Shown in pieces: positions 36,434 through 47,723 of a stretch of DNA of 64,000 nt. The position numbers and the translations under genes were made by a program. This stretch comes from Hepsetus odoe (taxonomy: Eukaryota; Chordata; Actinopteri; Characiformes; Hepsetidae). The DNA is taken from NCBI GenBank assembly GCA_017165825.1, contig CM029386.1:15445751-15509750 (forward strand), in the 5' to 3' direction. Under the pieces are notes generated by a model. It did not search any database, was not told where the DNA came from, and saw only the letters and a list, made by a program, of their open reading frames with translations. Position 1 is the first letter of the stretch. Every line of letters starts with the position of its first letter.

Positions 36434-36673
36434 TTAGTGAAAGTGACCAGCACACTGGAAAGGACACAGTGAACCACAACGAAATTCCGTCTCTGCATTT
36501 CCCCCATACACTACGTGAAACAGGGGGCAGCCATACATCCGCTGTCTGGGGAGCAGCACTGGGGATGTTACCTTGCTCAAGGGTACCTCAGGGTAACCTA
36601 CTGGTGCAGGATTCTAACCCACGAACTTTCGATCCTGGGGCCTAATCCCTAACCACTAGGCCACCGCTGCCTA
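36434..36673 (-). mobile_element. tRNA-derived SINE (family A)
   Basis: Tail agtgaaagtgaccagcacac, body gaaacagggggcagccatac, and an intact head complement ccactaggccaccgctgcc. Confidence 0.88.
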
Positions 36674-36975
36674 GTGATGCAAAGCTTTGAAAGGTGTGCA
36701 GATATGTCACCGTGGGAGAGTGTCTTTTTGTTCTTAGGGTTTAAATTCAGCTGGAGGTCTGACCACAGAGCGACAAGAAGCTTTTCCCCCGATGTCTGCC
36801 ATTTTGAGGTGCTTGTTAATTTCAACCAAGAGAATCTGGCCTTTTTGTCTGTTTGTGGAAATGTGAATTCCTAATCAGTCTTGACATTTTCAGTTCTTTA
36901 TCTCTCTTTCTTCATCTGGATTATATCTGACAGTCTGCTGTGCTGATGTGGAGGTAGATCACTCCTCATTAAGAC

Positions 36976-36978
<3 letters not shown>

Positions 36979-37019
<41 letters not shown>
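36979..37019. repeat. (GT)n microsatellite
   Basis: About 20 GT units. Confidence 0.98.
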
Positions 37020-37021
<2 letters not shown>

Positions 37022-37387
37022 GTGGAGGGGTAGCAGGTAGGAACTGTGTCAATTTTGCAACCTTTGTTCATTTTTAACATTCAGTAACACTGGAAATAGT
37101 GAATATAGTGGTGATCTGAGAAAAATCAAATTTTCTTCAAAAGTCTAAATTCTGCTGCAGTTTTAATAGTCTTTTTCCTCTTAGAAAGCTTTTTCCTGAC
37201 ATTGCTTTGCTCATTGGAGTTGTGTTAAGCTGCTTTGTGACATGGTTTACCAATATGCTGTTTACATAATCTGACTTCTAGTATGTTCTGAAAATGGAAA
37301 AGAAAAGCAGTATCCACATTAATCTACCACAGCTGATGGAACAAATCAGGAAAATTAAACGTTTGACAGGACTTTCTATTTGTGTTT

Positions 37388-37478
37388 GTATGGACTGTAT
37401 GGACTGTATGGACTGTATGGACTGTACAGACTGTATGGACTGTATGGACTGTATGGACTGTACAGACTGTATGGACTA
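37388..37478. repeat. 9-bp minisatellite (ATGGACTGT)n
   Basis: About ten units of atggactgt with two acagactgt variants. Because the period is divisible by three it stays open in one frame as Cys-Met-Asp repeats, but nothing suggests it is translated. Confidence 0.95.
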
Positions 37479-37757
37479 AGGAGTTAATGGCACATTATTA
37501 TACACAATTTCAGCACCATATTAAAATAATTCCAACACTTCAATTTCAACATCGGTGATGATAGAGTGTTATATGATATAAGTTGTTTAAATGTATGGTT
37601 CAGGTGAAGTTGGTGTAAATATTTGATAGAATAGCTCTGTGTAGTATTCCATAAGGTCATTAGGAGAGGAGTCATATAAATAAGTTTTTCCTATTAGCAC
37701 ATGTCAGAAAGAGGGACTTCTTTTATATAAGTGTAACCAATTATCCATGTGCAGGCT

Positions 37758-37805
<48 letters not shown>

Positions 37806-37810
37806 CTCTC
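37758..37810. repeat. (CT)n microsatellite
   Basis: About 25 CT units with two interruptions. Confidence 0.97.
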
Positions 37811-38579
37811 ATTTTACACAATGAATATGATTACATCTGCATACTATCATAAATATGTCTGGACATCTTGGTCAATATAAGAGCAGCTCACTAGTTTAAC
37901 CCTCCATCGACAGTAGAGGTGACTTTTGACCCTGTTGCGGCCGTCAGTGCCTACCTTCCTATTGCCTATTCCCATTACCACTCGCTCCACCTTCTCAGAC
38001 GATCTGATTGGTGGGCCTGGTCACCTTCTTCCAGGGTTATGGCTGCACCTCCACTTTTCAATCAGCCCTAATGGATCTGCTGGCTGTGTCTCAGCTCAGT
38101 AAAAAGCAGCCACACACACACACACACAACACATACAGACTCAATGAGACTCCACGCCTACCCCAAAAGAGTGACGTTGCATGCCAATGAAAATGCGACC
38201 CTCAAAAACAGCCGTGTTGAGCTGCAGCTGTCCCTGATAAAGCTTGGTCGTGGTCTGTGCTGGATATAAAAAGGACAAGTATGGTCATGCAGTCCAGTCA
38301 TGCAGAATTAATCTGTATGTGCAGTAACTTCTTCTTTCTGGATGTCCATTTCAAATTCTGATTAAAATAATCACTCTCACACCTCTTCTTGCAGGAGGTC
38401 CTCATTGGTTTAACAGATCGTGTTTTTGGAGCATTTTTATTCTAAAAATTCAAAGAGAGAAACAGGAACTGCCAGTGAGATCACCTTTAAACGTCCTTTT
38501 GATGAACCACTAAAACAATGAAAGCTGTTCTTTGCTGTAAATGAAAATCTTCCTGGGTCTGAAATGCAAGTGCTAAAAT
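37811..38579. other. Intergenic, no gene seen
   Basis: Unique sequence with a short CA tract at 38109-38127. The segment 37900-38300 has more balanced composition but no recognised coding potential. Confidence 0.45.
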
Positions 38580-38785
38580 GTCCTCTTATCTTTAACTCTC
38601 CCCATCCAAAGACATGCACATCAGGTGGATTGGAGATGATAAATTCCCCACTGGGTGTGAGTGTGCGTGAATGTGTTTGCCCTGTGATGGACTGGCAACG
38701 TGTGTTTTCCTGCCTTTTGCCCTGGGAGAACTGGGAACCAGCACCACCACCCAAATCAGGACAAGCAGCTATGAAAATGAATGAG
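38580..38785 (+). repeat. Teleost interspersed repeat (family C)
   Basis: Contains ccaaagacatgcacatcagg, ctgggtgtgagtgtgcgtga, ccctgtgatggactggcaac and aatgaatgagtgag. Same family as 25360-25500 on the opposite strand; fairly complete. Confidence 0.65.
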
Positions 38786-39941
38786 TGAGTGTTAAACTTG
38801 GTATGAAATTGATAAAATTTACATTGGTTTGTATTATTTTGGATGTATTGTATGGCACTTGAGTATTATTGAAACCAAATACTTAAATACCAAATACTAT
38901 CTCTCAATTACATTTTCAAAAGTAGAAAAATGAACTTTGGGTTTTTACTTCTTAAACGCCTTAGACATTTCAAGACTTTATTTATTAGCTTATGGCATTA
39001 CACATTTCAGACATTGTAGATTAAACATAGATATTAGAAACGTCATAACAGGTAACCCATATTTCTTTGGAAACTTTTAATTGACAGACACATAATGTTT
39101 CTAATCAAATGGAACATTTCTTCAGTAAAGAGTCCCAGCATGAAGCTGGAGCAACGCGCTGCAAAATGGCCAGATAACGGTGCCCAGGTAAAAGAGTTCC
39201 AACAACTGCAGTAAACCAATCACCAGTATGATAATCTGGAATCATCTGCACCTATTTCCTCACTGCTGAAGTGAGGGGTGGCTGAAGGTTTTTACTCAGT
39301 ACTCTATATGCTGTATTTTCTCTACACCCAACACACCTGAACCAAAAAAATTGAGAAGCACATAAAAACCTCATACTGGACTGGGCATGCAGATGCAGGG
39401 TAATATGAAATATCTATGAAAATTCTATCTAATACATTTGTCCAGGAAAACATAACTAGTGATCATTCTGTCACTTCCTAATAATGCTAGGACTTTGGTC
39501 CATCTCTTCAGCTTCTGCAGACCTACGAACAGCAGCACCAACAAGAGGTTGATTTTTCTACATTTCATTTAGCCCACACATCGAGCTAAACCTTCCTGCT
39601 GTCTGCTTTCAATACAATTAACCAAATGAGATTTTCCCCCTCAGAGATACCCCCTCCCCATCCCCCAGCACACACACGCATCCTCGAAAAGGTTTGTTCC
39701 CTTCATATATTCTGCTGAGACCTTTTTTTTAAGTTTAGTGCTGGTTTACAGTGATTTAGTAATCATTTCAAGAGGCTTTCAGGTGTTGTGTTATAATGTG
39801 GTCCCCCTTCTGCCACTGTGACCAGCCGTCACTGCAGCAATGTGTTCTCAGTAGCGGGACCCACATACTGCTTCCCTTTAGGGCTTGGCTTTGTGATCTT
39901 AATACAGAGGTCCCATGAATGGAGTACTTTGCCCTCGTGGC

Positions 39942-39942
<1 letters not shown>
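38786..39942. other. Intergenic, no gene seen
   Basis: No coding or repeat family recognised. Confidence 0.5.

Positions 39943-39979
<37 letters not shown>
39943..39979. repeat. (GA)n microsatellite
   Basis: About 18 GA units. Confidence 0.98.
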
Positions 39980-39982
<3 letters not shown>

Positions 39983-40330
39983 AGATTTTAGGAGTCTTTT
40001 ATCTGATAATAAAGCATCTCCGTCTCTCAGATTTACAGCTATTCATGCCCTGCTGTGAGGGAGAGCAGAACAAACGGATAGATTTTTTTATACAGGAGTG
40101 ACGGCAGCAAAGAATAAGTGCATCTATGAGTCAGCTTGCAGAAACACATAGACCCTTGTTTAAATCCTGTGGTTACCAACAGTTGATTTATGTCACAGGT
40201 CACAAAGATTTACTGTTAACTTATGAATGCCCAACGACATTAAAGAAAAATTACAGATCGTTTTTGTTAGTGGTTCTATTTATTTGTGTTATATTTATAT
40301 TTTATTCATTTTATATTTATTTTAATGTAT

Positions 40331-40401
40331 AAATAGAATGTTCTCTAATATCACTAAATAGGAATTATTAATATTCACTGATATTAGAGAACATTCTATT
40401 T
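40331..40401. repeat. Inverted repeat with 23-bp perfect arms
   Basis: Arms 40331-40353 (aaatagaatgttctctaata...) and 40379-40401 (...agagaacattctattt) are exact reverse complements around a 25-base AT-rich loop. Confidence 0.9.
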
Positions 40402-40490
40402 AATCAAATACAGTGAAACACATTTACTGTAACATTGGGGTGATGTGGGTAGGATGTAATCGCAGAGCCAGGATTTTGAAACTGGACTTT

Positions 40491-40695
40491 ACGTTACATT
40501 TACATTTACGGCATTTAGCAGACGCTCTTATCCAGAGTGACTTATGTGTTCTAATTACAGGGACAGTCCCCCTGGAGCAACTCAGGGTTAAGGGTCTTGC
40601 TCAGGGACCCAGTGGTGGTAGTGCTAGAGGTGGGATTTGAACCAGGGACCTCTTGAGCCATAGATCTGTAGGCAAGTCATTCAACATACCTTTTT
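40491..40695 (-). mobile_element. tRNA-derived SINE (family B)
   Basis: Tail ttacatttacatttacggca and tttagcagacgctcttatcc, body gggacagtccccctggagca, box B complement gggatttgaaccagggacc. The tail keeps the L2-type stem-loop sequence. Confidence 0.88.
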
Positions 40696-41814
40696 ATGCA
40701 AAGGCAATTCATGTATTACTGCATTGTGTTTCAAGATCTATACATATTAATTTGAAAAATTTATTTTAGGAAATTGATTAGACTGAAAGCACCATCATCT
40801 TTAAGCTTGGCTAAGTGGACACTAGTGCTGTCTCATCTGTCTTGGCTAACAAGATAAAATTCTTCTGGTATATTTCACTATTCATTTGATGTTGACGTGT
40901 AAAGCCCTAGTATTGTATGCAGAGAAGCATTCATTTTCAAAATTTATATAGGAATATCTGAAAAAAAAAACAACAAAAAAAAAGTGAAGTGTTAGTAATA
41001 TTGAGTTGCTTTTGTTTTGTATGTTCATTGATATAAAAGTCCCACATGGGGACATAACAGTACAACATATAACATGGAATCATATTTAGCATTGTGTATT
41101 GTATGATTTTTTGAAACTAGCATATTGGCTTCTAGTTAGAGCATTAGAATGGGACACTGTAAAGCACAATACTAGTTTGAAATATGATCCTTACATATTG
41201 TTAAATGCTTCAAACTGAGATTTGCAACATTAAAACATTAAACGGTAAACATACGTTTTTGCAGTCGTATTAAAGGTCTCTTTTATAATTCAAACTGTGT
41301 CATGTATTACGTAAATGAATAAACCTCTAGTACCATTTGATCAAAATTTTGTGTTGTTGAAAAAAGCGTATCCTGTGACTGCATCAGATTAATTTATCGA
41401 TTTTGAATTATATTGTCTGGCTCTGCAGAATGGATTCATGATATTTATCTTGAGTCTCATTCCTCCGCTGTACTGTTGGGAAACCCATGCTGCAAGTCCA
41501 GCACACCACACTTATTGGCTTTGCTTAAGGAGATCAGATAAAGACTCACTCATCTCATCTGGAACCATAGAGATTCCTTATTGAGACAAATGGAGCAAGT
41601 GGACAGGCGAGTGTGTGTGCGTGTGCATGTGCGTGTGCAAGGGGACAGAAACAGGGCTGGGGGGGCACTACTTCTATCCATTTTATCATTCCTCCCTCCA
41701 TCTCCCCCTTCCTTCAATCTCTCCCTCTCCCTCTTTGTTGCTTTTCTTTTTACCTCCTGCCCTATCTCTCCCTTTCCTGCCCACCCCCTCTCCCACTCAC
41801 TCTCTTTCTCGCTT
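40696..41814. other. Intergenic, no gene seen
   Basis: AT-rich, becoming pyrimidine-rich from 41670. Open frames there are low-complexity Ser/Leu/Pro. Confidence 0.5.
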
Positions 41815-41927
41815 ACTCTCTCTCTCTCTCTCTCTCTCTCCATTTTTCAATTAGATGTCTTGCAATTACATTATAGGGGACATCACTTAAGGAACACATA
41901 AATAGTACTGAGTCGCCCAGTTGGCTG

Positions 41928-41983
<56 letters not shown>
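41815..41983. repeat. Facing (CT)n and (GA)n microsatellites
   Basis: CT tract 41815-41841 and GA tract 41934-41983, separated by about 92 bases. They are mutually complementary on one strand. Confidence 0.95.
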
Positions 41984-41985
<2 letters not shown>

Positions 41986-43752
41986 AGTAGGGTGGATAGA
42001 AAAGGAAAATGAGGTAATACAGTTTTACGTCAGAAAAGGAGAGGGACAGAGGCAGAGAGACAGATTCAGTCTCACTGCATCACATTGTAAAATTAATGAC
42101 CAGTACCAGACGTTCTGTTTTAACACTATCACCCTACAAACAGCTAAAAAGCCACTGACCGTTCAGTCCTTTCTCCCTTTTGTTCTACACTGAAGCGTTC
42201 TTTGGAGTGGTGCCATCACAGAACTACCTTTAATTCCTGGAAGATTTTGGATTCTTTCCCATTTCTGTGAATAATATGTAAAATGTAAAGATTCAGTACT
42301 AATTAAAGCCTTTTCCTATAATTAATTCAAGTAATCCCAGCTTCTTAGTAATATTCATTTTTACCAGCTAAACAGGATTTTGGAAAGCTCAGACTTTGCT
42401 TCATTGTCAGTTTGGTAAGACTAACAAGGTCCATCTAGGACTGTCACATGTGAACGTCTGCACGGATGATCCTGTTGTAAACAGTAAAAGTTTGCGAAAG
42501 TTTGAGTTCAGATATAGGCTTGGTAGTTTTAATTTTCATTCTTTAAGATTTATTGTCCACATCTAAACCCTAAGTTGAAGTTTTGGCAAAACCAATGGCA
42601 ACCAAATGATTTGCAAATCACCTAAACTCAGAACAATGATACAAGTTAAAGCAGCCAGCAGTTACACTATCTGAAAAGAACCAGCTTTGCCTTTACCTTT
42701 ATACTATCATTATACTGCATACATTCTTTAAGTTGCATTGACTCTATAATGTAAGTTATGAAAATAAACAAATAAATCAGTTTCCAATTGGAAAGTGAAT
42801 GTAGTGCCCCTTTAAAATTCATATTCTGACCTCAAGAACCAGGTTCAAGTGCACTGCTGTTTTTACTGACAGTCTGAACTAAAAGGCCGAGATATTTTTA
42901 CAGATATTTTACAAGGACTGGCACCTCTGGCTGGCACTTCTCTTTCTGAGATTGAAATTTGGGCTTTTATATTTTTACATAACAAATTTTTAATCAATCA
43001 ACAGTAGATAAATGTTTAAACCTGCGTTGAAGACATTACCATGGTTATTCAAAATTTCTCTACAATTCACATCCACATGATGTAAACATTTTCATCATTA
43101 AAATTTTTCTTTTTCTTTTTCCTTTTAAGGTACATACAATAGCAAAACACAGGCAGCCATTAATGTAAAGAGAGAAAGTGCGAAACAAGGAAGCAAAGAT
43201 GGCTGGTAACAGAAACTGCCTCAGAGGAAAATGGATCTTAATATCTGTATTCCTCCCCAGAGAGCTCTGCATTCCCAGCCACTCCTACTGATATTGATCT
43301 CACTTAAACAGTACAAGCGGTTTCAGGGCTGAACCTGAATCAACCTCAGTCATTCAATCATCATAACAGTACTTTACGTTATTATGGCCACTATACTGCA
43401 AAATGCAAATGATCAGAGCAGCCAGTTCCACAAAGCATCTCATATCACAAACGCTGTTGATACAAAAGCGTAAAATGTAAAGCAAGCAATCAAGTAACAT
43501 TTGATGTTTTAACATTTAAAAAGGAAGTTGCCTTGATCCCAGATAAGAGCACTGAATCTGGGCACAGCTCAGATTCTGTTGGTCACTTGAGGGGTTAAAA
43601 CAGTTTTTACATTAGATGTAGAATTAGATGTCCAGGCAAGTACAGCTAAAAGCTCTCTTTTGTACCATAAGTATTATTTGCTTTGTTGCTCAAGTCATTG
43701 TTCTACATATGCTTTCACTCCTCAAACAAACAAAAAAAAAAAAAAAAAATCT
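41984..43752. other. Intergenic, no gene seen
   Basis: AT-rich unique sequence ending in a poly-A run at about 43732-43749. Confidence 0.5.
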
Positions 43753-43965
43753 GTGATCTAGTAGTTTGGGACTAGGTTCCGTATTCAGAAGGCCATGGTT
43801 TATCCCGAAGTACCCTTGAGCAAAGGTACTGTCCCCAACACTGATCTACAAGTGTTGCATATGACTGGCTACTACTGCGCACTACGTATGGGTAAGATGG
43901 AGAGAAGCATTTCTTTGTGATGTACTGTGTGCTGTATGGTGTGTTCACAATGCCAGAAAATCATT
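43753..43965 (+). mobile_element. SINE family A, diverged
   Basis: Body aagtacccttgagcaaaggt then actgtccccaacactg, and tail ttctttgtgatgtactgtgt. The head is heavily mutated. Confidence 0.7.
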
Positions 43966-44132
43966 TTTACTTCAGTTTATACTAGCTGGAAAATTACACA
44001 CTATCCATATCATTTGAAAATGTAACACAGTATTATCTATTACAAACATTTTGACCTGATGAGTCGTTAACTCCACTGATACATTTGATTTAGTGGTTTG
44101 GTCTGTGTTTTTTTTAGGGTTCTAGGGTATAA

Positions 44133-44350
44133 GCAGGGGTAGCCTAGTGGTTAGGGAGTTGGCCCCAGCATCAGTAGGTCATGGGTTCGAATCCCAAACC
44201 AGTAGGTTGCCCTGAGGTACCCTTGAGCAAGGTACCGTCCCCATCTGTGCTCCCCGGGTGCTTTCAATAGCACCTGCTGCAAGTGTTTGTTTGTATGTGT
44301 AAAAAAGATGCAGAGGTGTAATTTCAGTGTGTGTTGTGCTGTGTTTCAAA
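44133..44350 (+). mobile_element. tRNA-derived SINE (family A)
   Basis: Head caggggtagcctagtggtta, box B gggttcgaatccc (perfect consensus), body ttgccctgaggtacccttga, tail gtgtgttgtgctgtg. Confidence 0.88.
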
Positions 44351-44573
44351 GTACGGCAAAGTAGTGACTAGCTGAATGCAGGCTGAAAAATATCTGCGTA
44401 TGTTTATGTTTTATGTAGTTTCTACAGTCAATCTGCACGGTTGAAATGTGTGCATTGTGTAAACTGTATCTCAGCGGGATTAAAAGAGAATTCTTTATCT
44501 TAACTATTGATGCATTTCTTGGAATTAGAATATGGCATGACAGCATTGTACTGGGCAGGTTCTCCAGCATGTG

Positions 44574-44785
44574 GCATTGGTGGCCTAATGGTTAGGGACT
44601 TGACCCCAAGATCAGAGGGTGATGTGTTTAAATCCCTGACCAGTGGATGGGCAGGGTACCATCCCCAACACTGCTCCTCGGGTGCTGGATATGTGGCTGC
44701 CCACTGCTCCACTTGGGTGGAAGCATTTTATTATGGTGCACGGTGTGTTGTGCTGTAGTGTGTTCACAAAGGCAAATTGTTATCA
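44574..44785 (+). mobile_element. SINE family A, body deleted
   Basis: Head ggtggcctaatggttaggga, then gggtaccatccccaacactg, and tail gcacggtgtgttgtgctgta. Lacks the ttgccctgaggtacccttga segment. Confidence 0.78.
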
Positions 44786-47272
44786 CTTCATACTGGGTCA
44801 AGAGAACCTCCTGCCATGGAGATACTTTGTTATGAGGCGTTTTGCAACTTATGACATATAGATAGTAGTTTGAGTAAACAATTATATAAAAAAAGAGCAA
44901 AAGTATGATAACAGTGCACACAGTGTGAGAAACTGTTTAAGCATTCGTTAGAGATTGCCTAACAACGGAAATATTTTGGAAATATGTACACTTCAGTTAT
45001 GTGCTGATTACAAGAACTTGTAAACTAGAGAAGTAAACATGAAACAAAGCATGTCTTTAATTGACTGCTTTAAAGGAAAGATGTATATTAGATTTTTATA
45101 CACTGGTTGAATTTGAGCAGTTTCCATATTTTAAAACATAGTGAAAAGGGTAACAATAGGGCATTCAAATGCCAATCTGCTACTATTTTGTGACCAGTCA
45201 AGCAAATATGGCCCTTTTACCTGAGTGAGTGACTGCTCTTTTGAATTAGCTGCCACAGAATGGAGAGAAATCGTGGCTCCATGACAGAAATGGACTGATG
45301 CTGATGGGATCTCTGGGTGAGACCCTCCGACATCAGAAAAAAGGAAAGAAAGAAAAAAAATAAAACGTCTTCGGGCCCTGGGTCCTTGATGGCAGACGTG
45401 ACATGACCCTGCTGTCAGAAAGAAAAAGAGAAAGTGAGAGGGAGAGGGAAAAAAAACTGGGTGAGTTGGACCCCAAGGCTTTGGGATCTAGAGAGAGAGG
45501 AGAGAGGCCAAAAGGGTTGACGGGATGAAGAAAAATAAAGCATGTTGCTAAGATGGTTAATACCCTGCTATTCTTGTATGCCTGAAAACTAGTGGAGGGA
45601 ATACACTTCGTTACTGGATATATGCTCAGTAGAAACAATATAGAACATCGGTCACACTTGGTAATGAAAGACAAAAAAAGGGAAAAACATTTTCCGCCCA
45701 TTACGACGTGTTTGCACTTTACTGTACGAATGTGGAAGTTATTTCAGCATGGCTGTTCATGCCCTCTTGATACTGTTAATGTTCATTTTTGCTTTTTGTA
45801 TGGTGACTACTAGCTGAAACCTGAAAAATCAACCCTATTCTGACTGGTGGCCCTTTGTTTAAAGAAGCCACCCAGACTGTAGCATTGGTGTAAATTTGCA
45901 GGGCTAAATCACTGGATATTTAAATTTGTTGCTTTTTGTGATGTCGCAGGAAATAATGAATTCCAAATGAATCCTTTTTACAACTGAAGTTTCACATTTG
46001 GACTGTAAAGTGGTTGGTTTTGTTATTATTAAAAAGGAATATGATATGGGCCATTTACGTAACTGCACAGAAGTTATTATGAAGTCTAACTTGTGTTCCA
46101 ATGCATATATTACCATTTCCTTCACATCTAATCACAACATGACTTTCGTTTGAACGTTATTGACTTCCCATTTAACTGGGGCATAAATATTAAATAATAT
46201 TTATGGCCAAAAATGTCTTTATTATCCATCAGCATGAAGAACATCAGGAAAGCTCATCATTAAAATGAGACAAATGTATGAACGATAGACTAGCAGCTGA
46301 AAAATGCATTCATTATGAAGCTTTTAAGATTTGTAGTCACGATATAACTGACGCAACAAGTTTCTTTTGCCACTATACACAATAAGGGGTGGACTGCATT
46401 GTGGGATCACCAAACTCTAAAACTACAATTAAATGCACTATGGTATGTTCTTGGAGTCTGAAGACATTTCATTTCACAAGCACACATATAAGCTTATTCA
46501 TATATGCTGCCTTTATATGGCAAAACTCAGCATCAGGTGCAATCATTTCCACTTTGTAATGCAAGGTTCATGAATTACAAACGCTGGTGTTATAGCATAG
46601 CATAATCAGACAACCCTGCCAAATCATCTGAATGAATTTAATCAACAAGACAATGAAAGAGTGCATAGTGTCCTGAAATGATGTTGCTTATTTTAACTAA
46701 CCATTTAGCTTAATGAGTTATTTAGCAAGCCAGCTAATGTTAAAATGGCAGCTGTCTGAACAGCTGCTTGGGTCTGTGTTCTACTTTGTTAGTCCGCTGG
46801 ATTGTGATCTGTGCAGCCATTATACTGTATTTCTCCTCTCTTGACATAAAAGAAATGCAAAGATGAAAGAATGTGAATAATAGCAACTTTCAGGTCACGG
46901 TGTTTCAGTCACACTGGCCATAAAGAATTCACCACGTAAAACAAGCCTTGGAGGGGAGCTGTGAATCAGCATCAGGAACATTTATTTCATACCCTTTGGA
47001 AAAAAACACATGTATGTCTGGATGTATGTAAATCTGACCTTTTCAGCAGGATGGAACGCTGGTTCAGAGACGTTTTATATAGACATTACTTTGAAATTGG
47101 ATATACATTGGTTTCAGTTGTAAAAGGGTTTCGGCTGTTATTATTAAGAATTGTTGAAGGAGAGTGGTTGTCAGCACCAATAAAAAGAGATAACTAGCCA
47201 TGTTGGGTATCCGAATTATCTTCCAACCTTCTTCCAGTCTTCCAACATTGTCCAGATAATTCTTTGTTGAGC
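44786..47272. other. Intergenic, no gene seen
   Basis: AT-rich. Purine-rich low-complexity sequence at 45335-45500 produces spurious minus-strand Ser/Leu frames. Confidence 0.5.
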
Positions 47273-47273
47273 T

Positions 47274-47723
47274 ATGCCATATTCAGTCTTCTCATCGGCC
47301 ACCCCTCCGTTCCAGCTGGATTTTCTTATCACTCTGATCACATTATACTTATGTCTTCTGGAAAGGCTCAAGACTACACTTCCCAGCATGCTCAATTACC
47401 AAACCTGGTTTAATAAGGACCAATCTAATTATGCTGCCTTCTTTGATAAGATTGATGACTTCCTTGACAGATGCACAAAGTCAAGCCATTCCTGGGTTGA
47501 AAAGGTTGTGAAAGAGAAGAGGACATCCAGGACCAAGACCGAGAACCCCTTTAATCCACACCTTTTTAAGGTAATATCATCCAACCAGTCAGGATACCTT
47601 TTAAGAAGATTTTATTTCACTTTCAGACCATTTGGATGTAATGTTCTGTTGGGTTCCACGGTCAAAGACAGCTTTCTTCAACGTCCAGGTTTAAAAATGC
47701 CATGCATGGCATTGGACAGCTAA
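47274..47723 (+). CDS. Unrecognised 149-codon open frame
   Basis: The longest plus-strand frame of this desert. It has a hydrophobic stretch near residues 15-30 (FLITLITLYLCLLERL) and a charged segment FFDKIDDFLDRCTKSSHSWV. A possible splice donor (AAG/gtaatatc) lies at about 47570, but no partner exon was found. I cannot assign a family. It may be chance, or part of an old mobile element, since it overlaps a ZNF143-type motif. Confidence 0.12.
   Translation: MPYSVFSSATPPFQLDFLITLITLYLCLLERLKTTLPSMLNYQTWFNKDQSNYAAFFDKIDDFLDRCTKSSHSWVEKVVKEKRTSRTKTENPFNPHLFKVISSNQSGYLLRRFYFTFRPFGCNVLLGSTVKDSFLQRPGLKMPCMALDS
47373..47391 (+). promoter_or_regulatory. ZNF143/THAP11-type motif
   Basis: actacacttcccagcatgc matches all fixed bases of the known ACTACA-N2-TCCCAG-N-ATGC promoter motif bound by ZNF143 (Staf) and THAP11. 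No gene start is evident beside it, so it may be a repeat-borne copy or mark an unrecognised promoter. Confidence 0.6.

Noticed and set aside
37294..37479. A small protein with Cys-Met-Asp repeats
   Set aside because: It is translation of a 9-bp minisatellite with no start context, homology or flanking coding signal.
45333..45701. A 122-codon minus-strand frame
   Set aside because: Most of it is low-complexity Ser/Leu/Phe from a purine-rich tract.
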